Source of the DNA: an uncultured Collinsella sp.
GTDB lineage: Bacteria > Actinomycetota > Coriobacteriia > Coriobacteriales > Coriobacteriaceae
Length of the DNA stretch: 26,207 bases
Direction of reading: 5' to 3'
Assembly (NCBI GenBank): GCA_900541185.1
Contig: UQIQ01000030.1
Location: 1-26,207 of the forward strand
Of this stretch, positions 15,301-25,320 are shown piece by piece (within the stretch, counting starts at the first letter, position 1; every line of letters begins with the position of its first letter). The notes beneath the pieces were generated by a model that was given only the letters and a program-made list of their open reading frames with translations, was not told the origin of the DNA and made no database searches. The translations under genes and the position numbers were made by a program.

Positions 15301-16699
15301 ACTGCTCGGTCCAATTGAGGTCGGTTCTTACCTGGAAGAGGGCCTTAATATTGCCGTATGCGGGGTCGTTGTTGTTACCCCAGGTTTTGCCCACCCAATC
15401 GTAGGCGAGCGAGCCGTACAGCTGTGTGGCGATATCCATCGTGAACAGCGGCGTGCAATGGTGGCGAAGGAGCTTGGTGTTTCTTGGATCGGTGCCCGAA
15501 CCGGCACTCATCCTCTTGTACTGATTCCACTTCCCCTCCATCTCGTCGAGGTAGCGGTTTGCCTGCTTGGCGCCCGACTCGCGCGGCGATTTCTTCCAGT
15601 ATTCCGGATCAGGGTTGCCCGAATCGTTCATATAGCTCGCTGGTTTGTACCCTCCGCCAAACAGCACGTATCCAGCAAACGAGAAATCGAACAGAATGGG
15701 AAATGTGGGCATCCAGCACGTGAACTTATTGCCGCCGATACCGGGAAACGCCGCGGGGAAATCAAACGGAGTGATCTCTTGGTCCATGGTGGTGGGAATG
15801 ATGGTGGTCGAGCCCGATTCCGCCTTTGCGGCCGGCGCGGTGACAACGGCCATAGGGGATGAGAGCGTGTAGGTTTTGCCCTGGTAGTCGAGCATAAAGC
15901 GCAGCTTGCACCCTTCCTCCAGAAGGCCCGAAGCTGCATCGAGGAACGTGTCTTCGAGCGTGAACGTCGCCAGATTATCCGCGCCCGATGCGCTGGCCTT
16001 GATCTGGCCGATCTGCGTGACGGTTTCGGTTGAGCTGCCCGCAGAGGGCATCACTTTATTGATATGCAACGTTGCCTGCCCGCCCTGCGGCAGATGAGCC
16101 TGCACGGTAAAAGCGTGCGTGTCGGGCTGGTCGTTTGCTGCTTCGTCCGCTGGCATTGCCATAAACGTGGCGTCGGCGTACTGGATGTCCCATTCGTCGA
16201 ACGTGAGCTGTCGAAAGTACGGCTCGCCATCGGAGAGCGGACGTGTGGGTGCGGTAATAGCGGTGCCGCCCTGGATACGCGCAAGGGGAATCTCGACATC
16301 GCGGTAGCCTGCCATGCTAATGGAGATGCCGCCGTTAAAGTCGTACGCGTCGAGAAGCGTTGCCTCGTCCACGTAGCCTTCTGAAAGAGGGGCGACCTCA
16401 AAGATGGCCGTGCCTTCGTCATCGGTCGTGGCGGTGAGCTGCTTGCCTGCGGCATAGCGCGATATGAGCGTGACCTGGGCACCCGTGATGGGCGTATTCT
16501 TGTTGGCGACGTCGACCACGACCACACCGAACATGGTGCGCGAGAGAACGAGCACCCTGAAGGGGTCTTTTTCGTCGGCATGGGCTTCGGTGGGTGCGAA
16601 CGGCAATATGAAGGCGTTTGCGCTTCCCGGCACGCGCGGCATCATAATGCTCGCTAACGAGGACGCTCCGGCGACAAGTAACGAACGGCGATCAAGCAT
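12332..16699 (-). CDS. Giant cell-surface protein with carboxypeptidase-regulatory-like domain and LAXTG sorting signal
   Basis: The 1455-residue protein starts with DRRSLLVAG and a long hydrophobic stretch ending AHA near residue 41, a signal peptide with a Tat-like twin arginine. Residues of about 50-150 (VVVVDVANKNTPITGAQVTL, TDDEGTAIFEV) form a carboxypeptidase-regulatory-like β-domain. The long middle region is β-rich and unrecognised. A CARDB-like segment lies near residue 1200 (VTVRNDGNTLLTAGTIDLY). A Gly/Ser linker leads to LAGTGD at about 1407-1412, a hydrophobic helix, RR and an unusually long 17-residue tail. LAXTG is the type favoured by class E sortases. ATG at 16699 is chosen because GGGAG lies 7 nt upstream; the frame continues further but without a ribosome site. 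Its likely role is adhesion or polymer binding, inferred only. Confidence 0.82.
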   Translation of the reverse strand: MLDRRSLLVAGASSLASIMMPRVPGSANAFILPFAPTEAHADEKDPFRVLVLSRTMFGVVVVDVANKNTPITGAQVTLISRYAAGKQLTATTDDEGTAIFEVAPLSEGYVDEATLLDAYDFNGGISISMAGYRDVEIPLARIQGGTAITAPTRPLSDGEPYFRQLTFDEWDIQYADATFMAMPADEAANDQPDTHAFTVQAHLPQGGQATLHINKVMPSAGSSTETVTQIGQIKASASGADNLATFTLEDTFLDAASGLLEEGCKLRFMLDYQGKTYTLSSPMAVVTAPAAKAESGSTTIIPTTMDQEITPFDFPAAFPGIGGNKFTCWMPTFPILFDFSFAGYVLFGGGYKPASYMNDSGNPDPEYWKKSPRESGAKQANRYLDEMEGKWNQYKRMSAGSGTDPRNTKLLRHHCTPLFTMDIATQLYGSLAYDWVGKTWGNNNDPAYGNIKALFQVRTDLNWTEQFTLGPVPFFLNVNPWVLAKLALAVGAHTHGSGAAFFKNISLDYSNTSGSFTIQIGLAVTFGAGVAGVASSAVRGAASLTLFIGYEKADGHQLPRLRVGADVDVDVILQFVMFKWTTKAWSGSWPTLIDSWNMSVNNGDQYALQRSELALGGDTPYALDARFGTPGNIEAGGVPQFIASATIVTNAELLARAEVKATAVNAAPVVRDWDRAVTRIELEADAESDDTGQIEHFVHALIENDENAAPMYEYTYIGQATNTVADPNADSAGVSEDERGGIKPSSDNVLFAGVLSEAHMKLAMIAGVECLFRIASVRYGDNGRSRLVVHTKANGTWSAPTPVDFPLGFGEGDVERDSIYDYDFDVVEYTDGRGNQDAYVLLVSGERPAGDNTLFDTASTSGILSVVRLRISNDGVRVISHTSWRSISRGRLQEDGYHCLQCPRITVGKTLVDGRLSGAYLHRRGTTAEKTLGSEAEVALECFTLWSDVSGDSLTFRQVLRFPQAPSSIELGAPENINGKMVVPIAYETAGGCGCASYAVIGQSIASWGVMSPDATVPHAVPWPQHTGFLATVNEQLQHITWTRGASAFATQPVGAAGCGPASFSVSNNGRCVLYVENTDGKVGQTYDEEGNPVAVMGKHFRIFASTLAGDLFTEPFVMCELDHPVDQITTFLTSGSMLSALATHIVSAEKSEAELHGIEVPLVACATPTGAVATSGAVVPGAAGESFMVTVRNDGNTLLTAGTIDLYREGSSQPFSSASIGFGANTRMASIYDPELAEDASVNDMAHVKYALETLGTPFATHPLVADSGNAVLAPGCTAQFRMSFAIPESWSDEVGKRVTLYAKARNLVALDPVTLEEIRPGANSALGAVLHELHVPDAACERSEVQVGVCDSADTTELHDAPMTADDDGGSSGGGTDEGGGSGGRSSGSGKDHSNNKRSGKAGALAGTGDVNAPLTAAATALAAAGAGLIAYSARRTALEKDTANEVNSDRSR

Positions 16700-16854
16700 C
16701 TTGGGCTCCCATCCCGCAAGTATCGGTGGAAATAATCCAATTTTGCGAGAAGGCGCCCCGTGGCGGTAGTGCCGTTCAAGGGTCAAAATGTCCAAATTGA
16801 TCGAGCGAAGCGCCGGGTTCCGGAACGCGTTCGATGCGCTTGGTAGTCCGGTCG

Positions 16855-17859
16855 CTAACGTAACATATGCGCGACCAGCTCGGCGCGTGTGCCGATGCCA
16901 AGCTTTGCGTATACGCCGGATAGGCGGTTTTTGACGGTGCCCGGCGATACTTCCATATGGCGTGCGATTTCGGCGTTGGTCCACCCACGACAGGCGAGCA
17001 TGGCCATGGTGAATTCCGTGGTCGTTAGATCGTCGGCAACGTCCTCGCCCGAATCGGGGTTGTGGATGCGCCGCCAGCCGTAGCTGAAGCGGTACGTGAT
17101 CTCGATGATGCGCGCGAAGTCGTCAGGGTATTGCGTTTTTAGGCATGCCTCGATAAGCCCCTGTAAAAGGCCGTGATGCTCGCCAATGAGCTCAATAAGG
17201 CCGTCGGGACGCGCAATGTTCCAAGCAACTCCGAAGTGCGTTTTTGCGGCGTCGATGTCCTTGAGGCTCATGCATGCCATGGAAGCTGCCAAGTGCAGGA
17301 ACAGCTCCGAGATGGGATAACTTCCCTGTTTCATGATCAGGGCGTTTTCCGCCATGCCCAGGCTGCGGCCATATTCGCCGCGCAGGTACAGGGCATGCGC
17401 CATCACGTAGCTGGCGAACAGGCGCAGACCTTCGGGCAGATGCGCCGCAAGCGGATAAAACTCTTCGGCGGAATACGGGGAAGGCAAGTGCAGCAGGACG
17501 CTCGCGGCCGAGGCGAACAGGATATGCGTGGCGTGGACGGCGGGCGACTCCTCGTCAGCCGGCGTATCGAGGATGCCAGCAAGGCACCGGCGGGCGTCGG
17601 CGATACGGTTGAGCGACAGGCTGGCGTATCCGCAGATAAAGCATGCGGAATAGCACAGCGCGGGATCGGTGGCGTCAAGATAGGGGCGCGCCGTCTTGGC
17701 AGCGAGGGCGGCCTGTCCGCGAAAGTACAGCGCTTCTGCCGTGGCGATGGTGCGTGAATCGGGGTCGGAAATGCCTGCAACCGCAGCGTCAATCTGCCCC
17801 GGCACAAAGGCGGTGCACATCAACGGCATGGGAACGCATGGGTAGCCATCGCAGTCCAT
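16855..17859 (-). CDS. LuxR-type transcriptional regulator with TPR-like N-terminus
   Basis: The 334-residue protein ends in a GerE/LuxR helix-turn-helix at about residues 275-330 (LTTTEFTMAMLACRGWTNAEIARHM and SPGTVKNRLSGVYAKLGI). The rest is made of Ala/Leu-rich helices resembling degenerate tetratricopeptide or MalT-like repeats (FRGQAALAAKTARPYLD, LYLRGEYGRSLGMAENAL). No receiver domain or P-loop is present, so it is neither a response regulator nor a full LAL protein. ATG at 17859 has GGGAG 7-8 nt upstream; a TTG nine codons earlier is a weaker choice. It lies directly upstream of the giant surface-protein gene on the same strand with a 155-nt gap and probably controls it. Confidence 0.85.
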   Translation of the reverse strand: MDCDGYPCVPMPLMCTAFVPGQIDAAVAGISDPDSRTIATAEALYFRGQAALAAKTARPYLDATDPALCYSACFICGYASLSLNRIADARRCLAGILDTPADEESPAVHATHILFASAASVLLHLPSPYSAEEFYPLAAHLPEGLRLFASYVMAHALYLRGEYGRSLGMAENALIMKQGSYPISELFLHLAASMACMSLKDIDAAKTHFGVAWNIARPDGLIELIGEHHGLLQGLIEACLKTQYPDDFARIIEITYRFSYGWRRIHNPDSGEDVADDLTTTEFTMAMLACRGWTNAEIARHMEVSPGTVKNRLSGVYAKLGIGTRAELVAHMLR

Positions 17860-17926
17860 CTTCCATCTCCCAACAGCTGGCAACAATGCAGCAATTGTAC
17901 TCCTGTTGCTCGGGACCCCTTTCGTT

Positions 17927-19078
17927 TTACTGTTCGGTTAACGCTGCGGATCGTTTTGGAAGGCTTACGAGTATGGTAGTACCGTTCTCGGAACTTTCTT
18001 CGACCTCTACCGTGCCACCGTGAAGCGCTGCAATCTCCCAAACGAGCGCTAGTCCGAGTCCTGCGCCGCCGTATGCCCTGCTGCGGGATTTATCCAGGCG
18101 AAAGAACGGCTGGAAGATGCTCTCACGGTACTGCTTGGGTATTCCCGGGCCCTGGTCCTCGACTCGCAGGAACACATGGCTGTCGTTGTCGCAGATGGAG
18201 ACGTTGACAGTCGAGCCGGTGCGGCTGTAACGGATGGCATTTTCGACCAGGTTAAACACCAGCCTATAGAGGAGCGTGTCGCTCCCGATTACTAAAGCGT
18301 CTCCAGCACAATTGAGGGCTATGCCCTTATTTTCGGCAAGTGGCGCAAGGTCGGTGAGGACCTCTTCGGACAAAGGACCAAGTTCCACATCGTCCTCGCA
18401 AGGGACGCTGCGGAGCCCACTCATCTCGAGCAATACCTTGGCCATTCGAGACATGCGCTCGGTTTGTTCTTGTAGCAGGCCGAGCAGCTCGGCTGTTTCG
18501 GGTTGCAAACCGGAGTGCTCGGAGATGAATAGTTCAATCTGTGCTTGCATAAGGGCGAGCGGGGTGCGCAGCTCGTGTGCGGCGTTGCCGGTAAACTGAC
18601 GCTGTGCAGAGAACCCTTCGCCAAGACGGGCGATCATGTCGTTGAAAGAGGCGCTGCATCGTTGTAGCTCGGTGGGCACATCTTCACTGAGTCTGATTTC
18701 GCTTAGGTTGTCAGGCTGCACGCGCTCAACCTGGGCTGCAAAAGCCCGTAGCGGTTTGAGTGCACGGCCGCTCACAAAGTATGCCAGCACGCCGCCAAGG
18801 AGTGTGACTCCAGCCGTGATGTACCAAGCTGTCGTGCCAAAAGATTCCTGTGCGTCGTTTACGACGATCGTGACCTTGTCATCGGGGGTCGCTTTCGTTG
18901 GGTCGAACACCTGGGGCGAATCCGCGCCGGCAGCGTTAAAGGCCGAGATGTCACTGCCGATGGCATCCATATAGCGCATGCCCGTATAGCCGACCAGGCA
19001 GTTCGTCAGCACGCACGCCGCACGCGTCAGCAGCGCCGTCATGATCGTTATGCGCCATTGCAGCGAAAGCCTTTTCAT
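17927..19078 (-). CDS. Sensor histidine kinase (OmpR-partner type)
   Basis: The 383-residue kinase has two membrane segments (about residues 11-33 and 84-104) enclosing a short extracytoplasmic loop, then a HAMP region (SGRALKPLRAF). The dimerisation box is AAHELRTPLA with phosphorylated His168. The ATP-binding domain shows the N box (LVENAIRYS), G1 (VEDQGPGIP), F box (FQPFFRLDKS) and G2 (GGAGLGLALV). Its ATG overlaps the TGA of the response-regulator gene by 4 nt (ATGA), so the two are translationally coupled. The loop is short and lacks a recognisable sensor fold, so the signal is unknown. Position next to a divergent redox operon suggests a redox or envelope signal. Confidence 0.92.
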   Translation of the reverse strand: MKRLSLQWRITIMTALLTRAACVLTNCLVGYTGMRYMDAIGSDISAFNAAGADSPQVFDPTKATPDDKVTIVVNDAQESFGTTAWYITAGVTLLGGVLAYFVSGRALKPLRAFAAQVERVQPDNLSEIRLSEDVPTELQRCSASFNDMIARLGEGFSAQRQFTGNAAHELRTPLALMQAQIELFISEHSGLQPETAELLGLLQEQTERMSRMAKVLLEMSGLRSVPCEDDVELGPLSEEVLTDLAPLAENKGIALNCAGDALVIGSDTLLYRLVFNLVENAIRYSRTGSTVNVSICDNDSHVFLRVEDQGPGIPKQYRESIFQPFFRLDKSRSRAYGGAGLGLALVWEIAALHGGTVEVEESSENGTTILVSLPKRSAALTEQ

Positions 19079-19749
19079 TCGCTATCCTCCATAACGTAGC
19101 CCTCTCCAATCCGATTGCGAATCGGGTCGTATCCCAAAGCGCTGCGCAACTTTTTTCGGAGCGACGAGATGTGAACGCGGGTTGCGTTGCTAAAGCTGTT
19201 CACGGTGCTATCCCAAACGTGCTCGATAAGCTCCTCTTGGCTTACCGGTCGCCCCTGATTAAGTATCAGGTATTCCAAGATTCCCGTTTCCTTGCGTGTA
19301 AGAGATAAGGCCTCGCTGCCCACGGAAGCGATGCGCGCCTTGGTGTCAAAGCTGAGTTTTCCGCAGGTTAATACTATGTCGCTTTGTGCGAAGCGCCTGA
19401 GGGTAAGGCTGCGGATCCTTGCCGCAAGTTCGTCCAGATGAAACGGCTTGGTGAGGTAATCGTTGGCGCCGGCATCGAGTCCGTCGACCTTATCGGATAC
19501 TTCGCCACGCGCGGACAGAATCAGCACCTTGGTCTCGCAGTCGGTTTTCCTAAGTTCCCTGAGTACGGTCATGCCGTCGATACGGGGAAGGTTGAGGTCG
19601 AGTACCACGAGGTCAAAGACTTCGACGCCCAGCAGGTCGAGCGCCTCCCGTCCGTCGTGACAGCAGTCGACGCTGTATGCCAGGTTTCGCAAGCTGCGCG
19701 CGATTGCGTCACACAGCGCCCGCTCGTCCTCGACGATCAAAATACGCAT
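19075..19749 (-). CDS. OmpR/PhoB-family response regulator
   Basis: The 224-residue protein has an N-terminal receiver domain with the acidic pair in VEDE (residues 7-10), phospho-acceptor Asp51, Thr/Ser switch in LILSAR and Lys101 in LTKPF. The C-terminal winged helix (about 130-222) shows LSLTRKETGILEYLILNQG and the recognition helix VHISSLRKKL. ATG at 19749 is preceded by AAGGAG at 8-nt spacing; an earlier in-frame start is not supported. It is the first gene of the two-gene system and is divergent from the redox operon across about 90 bp, the likely site of its operators. Confidence 0.93.
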   Translation of the reverse strand: MRILIVEDERALCDAIARSLRNLAYSVDCCHDGREALDLLGVEVFDLVVLDLNLPRIDGMTVLRELRKTDCETKVLILSARGEVSDKVDGLDAGANDYLTKPFHLDELAARIRSLTLRRFAQSDIVLTCGKLSFDTKARIASVGSEALSLTRKETGILEYLILNQGRPVSQEELIEHVWDSTVNSFSNATRVHISSLRKKLRSALGYDPIRNRIGEGYVMEDSE

Positions 19750-19839
19750 AACAGTCTCCTTGCACATTTCAAATCGCGCTTAACACGGATTTTATAGTCG
19801 ATATGGTCCAATGGTCGCGTAACGAAAGGAGTGGTCGAG

Positions 19840-19986
19840 TTGTTCAAAGCGGTAAAACCCATGGTACAGGTCGCTTTGTTGATCGTCGGAATTGCCATGG
19901 TGTGCTTTGGTGTTATGCGTGGCGAGGCGGATGCCGTGCTGGCCAAAGCGATTAGGCTGTGCTTGGAGTGTATCGGAATTGGATAA
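19840..19986 (+). CDS. CD1871A-type CxxC micro-protein
   Basis: A 48-residue protein starts at TTG (19840) with AAAGGAG at 19825-19831, an ideal 8-nt spacing. It has one membrane segment (about residues 9-25, QVALLIVGIAMVCFGV), then MRGEADAVLAKAIRLC and the ending CLECIGIG. This matches the CD1871A family of CxxC-motif small proteins, which I recognise by the FGVxRGE and CLECIGIG phrases. The CxxC (Cys-Leu-Glu-Cys) could carry electrons as a dithiol or help hold a metal centre; its role is not established. The stop codon overlaps the TTG start of the next gene by 8 nt, so translation is coupled. It is easily missed because of its size and TTG start. Confidence 0.85.
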   Translation: MFKAVKPMVQVALLIVGIAMVCFGVMRGEADAVLAKAIRLCLECIGIG

Positions 19987-20881
19987 AAGAGCAAACACCG
20001 CGTCGCATGTTTTGGCCCGATTTCGCGGACTCATTCAGGCGGCGGCGACGCTGGTCACCAACATTCACCTGCCAAACTTTGCCAAAGGCGGCATCTATCA
20101 GGGCGCGGGGAAAACAGTCTGCGTACCTGGACTTAATTGCTATTCGTGCCCCGCGGCATCGGGCGCGTGCCCCATCGGGTCGTTCCAGTCGGTGGTAGGT
20201 TCATCCAAGTTCAACTTTTCTTACTATGTTACCGGTACGCTCATTTTGCTCGGCGTGCTGCTGGGACGCTTTGTATGTGGCTTTCTGTGTCCGTTTGGCT
20301 GGCTTCAGGAGCTGCTTCATAAGATTCCCGGCAAAAAGTTCTCCACAAAAAAGCTTAAGCCGCTCACGTACATCAAGTACGTCGTGCTGCTGTTTGCCGT
20401 GGTGCTGCTGCCCGTCTTGGTGGTTAACGACGTGGGCATGGGTGACCCGTTCTTTTGTAAGTACATCTGTCCGCAGGGCGTGCTCGAGGGCGCCATTCCG
20501 CTGGCCATTGCCAACGCCGGCATTCGATCTGCGCTGGGGCAGCTCTTTACCTGGAAACTTGCCGTTCTCATTGCCGTAGTAGTGCTGAGCGTTTTGTTCT
20601 ATCGCCCCTTCTGCAAATGGATTTGCCCGCTCGGCGCATTCTATGCGCTCATGAATAGGGTGTCCTTGTTGGGGATTCAGGTTGACGCGTGCAAATGCGT
20701 CTCGTGCGGCAAGTGTTCAAGGGTTTGTCAGATGGACGTTGATGTGGTCCGCGCGCCCAATCATGCCGAATGTATCCGGTGCGGAAAGTGCATCGGGGCC
20801 TGTCCTGTCGATGCCATCAGCTATCGCTATGGCCTGGATGTGTCGGCGGAAAAGCTTCCCTTGACCGCCGATAAAAAGTAA
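19979..20881 (+). CDS. NapH/CcoG-like membrane polyferredoxin (4Fe-4S binding protein)
   Basis: The 300-residue membrane protein has hydrophobic segments at about 82-106, 131-150 and 191-209. CP motifs typical of NapH/NosR/CcoG-like FeS proteins follow membrane segments: FLCPFGW, YICPQGV and WICPLGA. A further Cys cluster (C48, C54, C57, C64) lies before the first membrane segment. Two ferredoxin motifs close the protein: C240-C243-C246-C250 and C265-C268-C271-C275P. Such proteins carry electrons across or along the membrane, often from quinol or ferredoxin. The start is TTG at 19979, overlapping the previous stop, with GGAG 10 nt upstream. A longer frame from 19892 would overlap most of the micro-protein gene. 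It is followed after 29 nt by the TlpA-like lipoprotein gene. Confidence 0.88.
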   Translation: MDKRANTASHVLARFRGLIQAAATLVTNIHLPNFAKGGIYQGAGKTVCVPGLNCYSCPAASGACPIGSFQSVVGSSKFNFSYYVTGTLILLGVLLGRFVCGFLCPFGWLQELLHKIPGKKFSTKKLKPLTYIKYVVLLFAVVLLPVLVVNDVGMGDPFFCKYICPQGVLEGAIPLAIANAGIRSALGQLFTWKLAVLIAVVVLSVLFYRPFCKWICPLGAFYALMNRVSLLGIQVDACKCVSCGKCSRVCQMDVDVVRAPNHAECIRCGKCIGACPVDAISYRYGLDVSAEKLPLTADKK

Positions 20882-20910
20882 ACAAGCTTCGACAAAACGG
20901 AGGAATGATC

Positions 20911-21882
20911 ATGAAGCTTTCTAAGATTGCGGCCCTGTTTATGGTGCCGGTATTGGCCTTGTGCCTTGTGGCATGTTCGGCGTCCGGTGGCAATGCGAGC
21001 GAATCTGCGAGCTCCGATCCTAAGATCGCAGAACTCACTGCGCAGAAGCCGACCAATGCCGACGAGGCCGCCGAGCTGTATGCGAAGCTCATGAAAAAGG
21101 AGAACGATATCCTTTCGAGTGATAACGCGCTATGGGAAAAGGTATTCAATGCGGCAAATAAAGACTCGGTAATGATTGAGGACGGCAGCAATTACGGCGA
21201 TTTCCTGCTCAAGACCATCGACGGCGCCAAGGATGAGTTCACGGCGGATGAGCTTAAGACGCTCAAGGCCGGTGCGCAGCAGATCAAGGAGATCGAGGAC
21301 AAGCTCGAGAGCCTGGAGAAGGAGTTCCCCGGCTGTGGAAGCACGCCGAGTGCAGGCGAGAGCGTCGACGCTTCGACCGCTGGCATGACGGCTGGTGCCA
21401 ATGCTTCGAGCGAGGCGACGAAGTTCCCCAGCTTTACGGGCAAGGACCTGGATGGCAACGACGTGAACAGCGACGAGCTGTTCTCTAAGAACAAGGTCAC
21501 CGTCATGAACTTCTGGTTCACCACTTGCAAGCCGTGCGTGGGTGAGTTGGGCGACCTTGAGGACCTGAATAAGGAGCTTGCCAAGAAGGGCGGCCAGGTC
21601 GTGGGTGTCAATTCCTTTACGCTCGATGGCAACAAGGGCGAGATTGCAGATGCCAAGGACGTGCTGAGCAAGAAGGGCGTGACATATAAGAACATCTGGT
21701 TCAAGTCGGATAGCGAGGCCGGTAAGTTTACGTCAAATTTGTTCTCGTTCCCGACGACGTATGTCATCGATCAGAATGGCAACATCGTAGGGGATCCAAT
21801 CGTGGGAGCCATCAGCTCCGCCGAGCAGCGCGCAGCACTCAACAAACTTATCGACCAGGCGATTGCAAATAGCGAGCAGTAG
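20911..21882 (+). CDS. TlpA-like thiol-disulfide lipoprotein
   Basis: This 323-residue lipoprotein has lipobox LVAC with Cys22, then a helical, charged region of about 150 residues (from KIAELTAQKP to KLESLEKEFPGC) of unknown function, and a Ser/Ala-rich linker. The C-terminal thioredoxin fold begins near residue 170 (FPSFTGKDLDG). Its active site is FTTCKPC (Cys206, Cys209) and the cis-proline is Pro281 in FSFPTTYVID. It is therefore an extracytoplasmic disulfide reductase or isomerase tethered to the membrane. ATG at 20911 is 7 nt after GGAGG; the ATG at 20905 is too close. It is the last gene of the redox operon and ends before a strong terminator. Confidence 0.9.
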   Translation: MKLSKIAALFMVPVLALCLVACSASGGNASESASSDPKIAELTAQKPTNADEAAELYAKLMKKENDILSSDNALWEKVFNAANKDSVMIEDGSNYGDFLLKTIDGAKDEFTADELKTLKAGAQQIKEIEDKLESLEKEFPGCGSTPSAGESVDASTAGMTAGANASSEATKFPSFTGKDLDGNDVNSDELFSKNKVTVMNFWFTTCKPCVGELGDLEDLNKELAKKGGQVVGVNSFTLDGNKGEIADAKDVLSKKGVTYKNIWFKSDSEAGKFTSNLFSFPTTYVIDQNGNIVGDPIVGAISSAEQRAALNKLIDQAIANSEQ

Positions 21883-21961
21883 AAAACGCGTAAAGCATGG
21901 CGATGATCGTGTGTCGCTGTGCAAAGTAGTCCGCTACCTTTCAAGATAAGCTCCACCATAT

Positions 21962-21990
21962 AGAGGTCCCGCTCGGGACCTCTTCTTTTG
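21962..21990 (+). terminator. Rho-independent terminator of the redox operon
   Basis: AGAGGTCCC at 21962-21970 pairs with GGGACCTCT at 21975-21983 around a 4-nt loop and is followed by TCTTTT. It lies about 80 nt past the tlpA-like stop. Confidence 0.9.
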
Positions 21991-22135
21991 GGCGCCGTCC
22001 CGTTCGTTTTTTGGCGCGGTTTGTTACATTCTTCACTGGCGTCGGCAAAAAATGGGGATAGAGTAGGACAAACGCGTCGAATACGAACGGCGGAGGAGAG
22101 CGGGCAGGGTGCCTGCGCAGGAGAGGTTGCCGTCC

Positions 22136-24352
<2,217 letters not shown>

Positions 24353-25320
24353 TAAGCGCATCAAGAGCTTTCTTGGTGTGGATGGCGGCGATTTGTACGA
24401 TACAGACCGTTTTCTGGATATAAAACTGTCCTGCCGGGAGCAAATGCTCCAAAAGCTGATGGACTATGATCCTGCCAAGGGTGCGGAGTATGCTACATAC
24501 ATTTTTCCGTTCATCCGGGATGCTATGCTCCGTTTCCGCATGGGCGAAGAAAAATGGTCGGTATCCTCTCTGACTAATTACAAAATGGTGCGGTCAATGG
24601 CTTGGCTGTACCACAATACCAAGGATGCGGTCAACGAATTTTCCAAGAAATACAACTGCGATCTTGCCCTTGCGGAAGAATATCTGAAAGTTGTCCGTGG
24701 AATCCGCAATCAGCAGCCATTCTATGTGACAGACGAGAACGGCGAGGAAACAGGCGAGGATGTAGCCCTTGACGATAGCTGGAACTATACCGATATCCTC
24801 TGGAACGGCATACAGGCAGAAAAGGTGCAGCGGGCATTTGAGAAACTGAATTACCGGGAACAGACCTTGCTCGAAAAACGATTAGCAATTTGCATGACCT
24901 GTGGGCGTGTCAGCTCATGGAAAGACCGCCCCACCTTTGAAGAACTGGCGGTTATGTTTGAGGGCAGTACAGCCAGCGGTGCAGAACGAGCCTACCGAAA
25001 AGCAGTGGACAAGTTGACGGAATTTTTGGTTGCCGAGGGCGCAATCCATGCAGTCCGGCTAAAACAGAAATCCAAGACCAAGCGAAAAAAGAAAATCGCC
25101 GCCGCAATCTACGAATATCAGGCAGACTGCGACGGCGAATGGGGCGAAATATCATTAGATTTTGAGAACGGCAAGGCAGAGGTCATTTTGCTTGCCGATT
25201 GGGATACAGTGAAAACGAACAAATTTGCAAGCAGAGCAATCGCCTATCTTCTGAACTGTGAGAACGAAAAATTACCCAAGGAAATAATGGTGGCCTTTGA
25301 ATAACGAGGGAGTGAGATAC

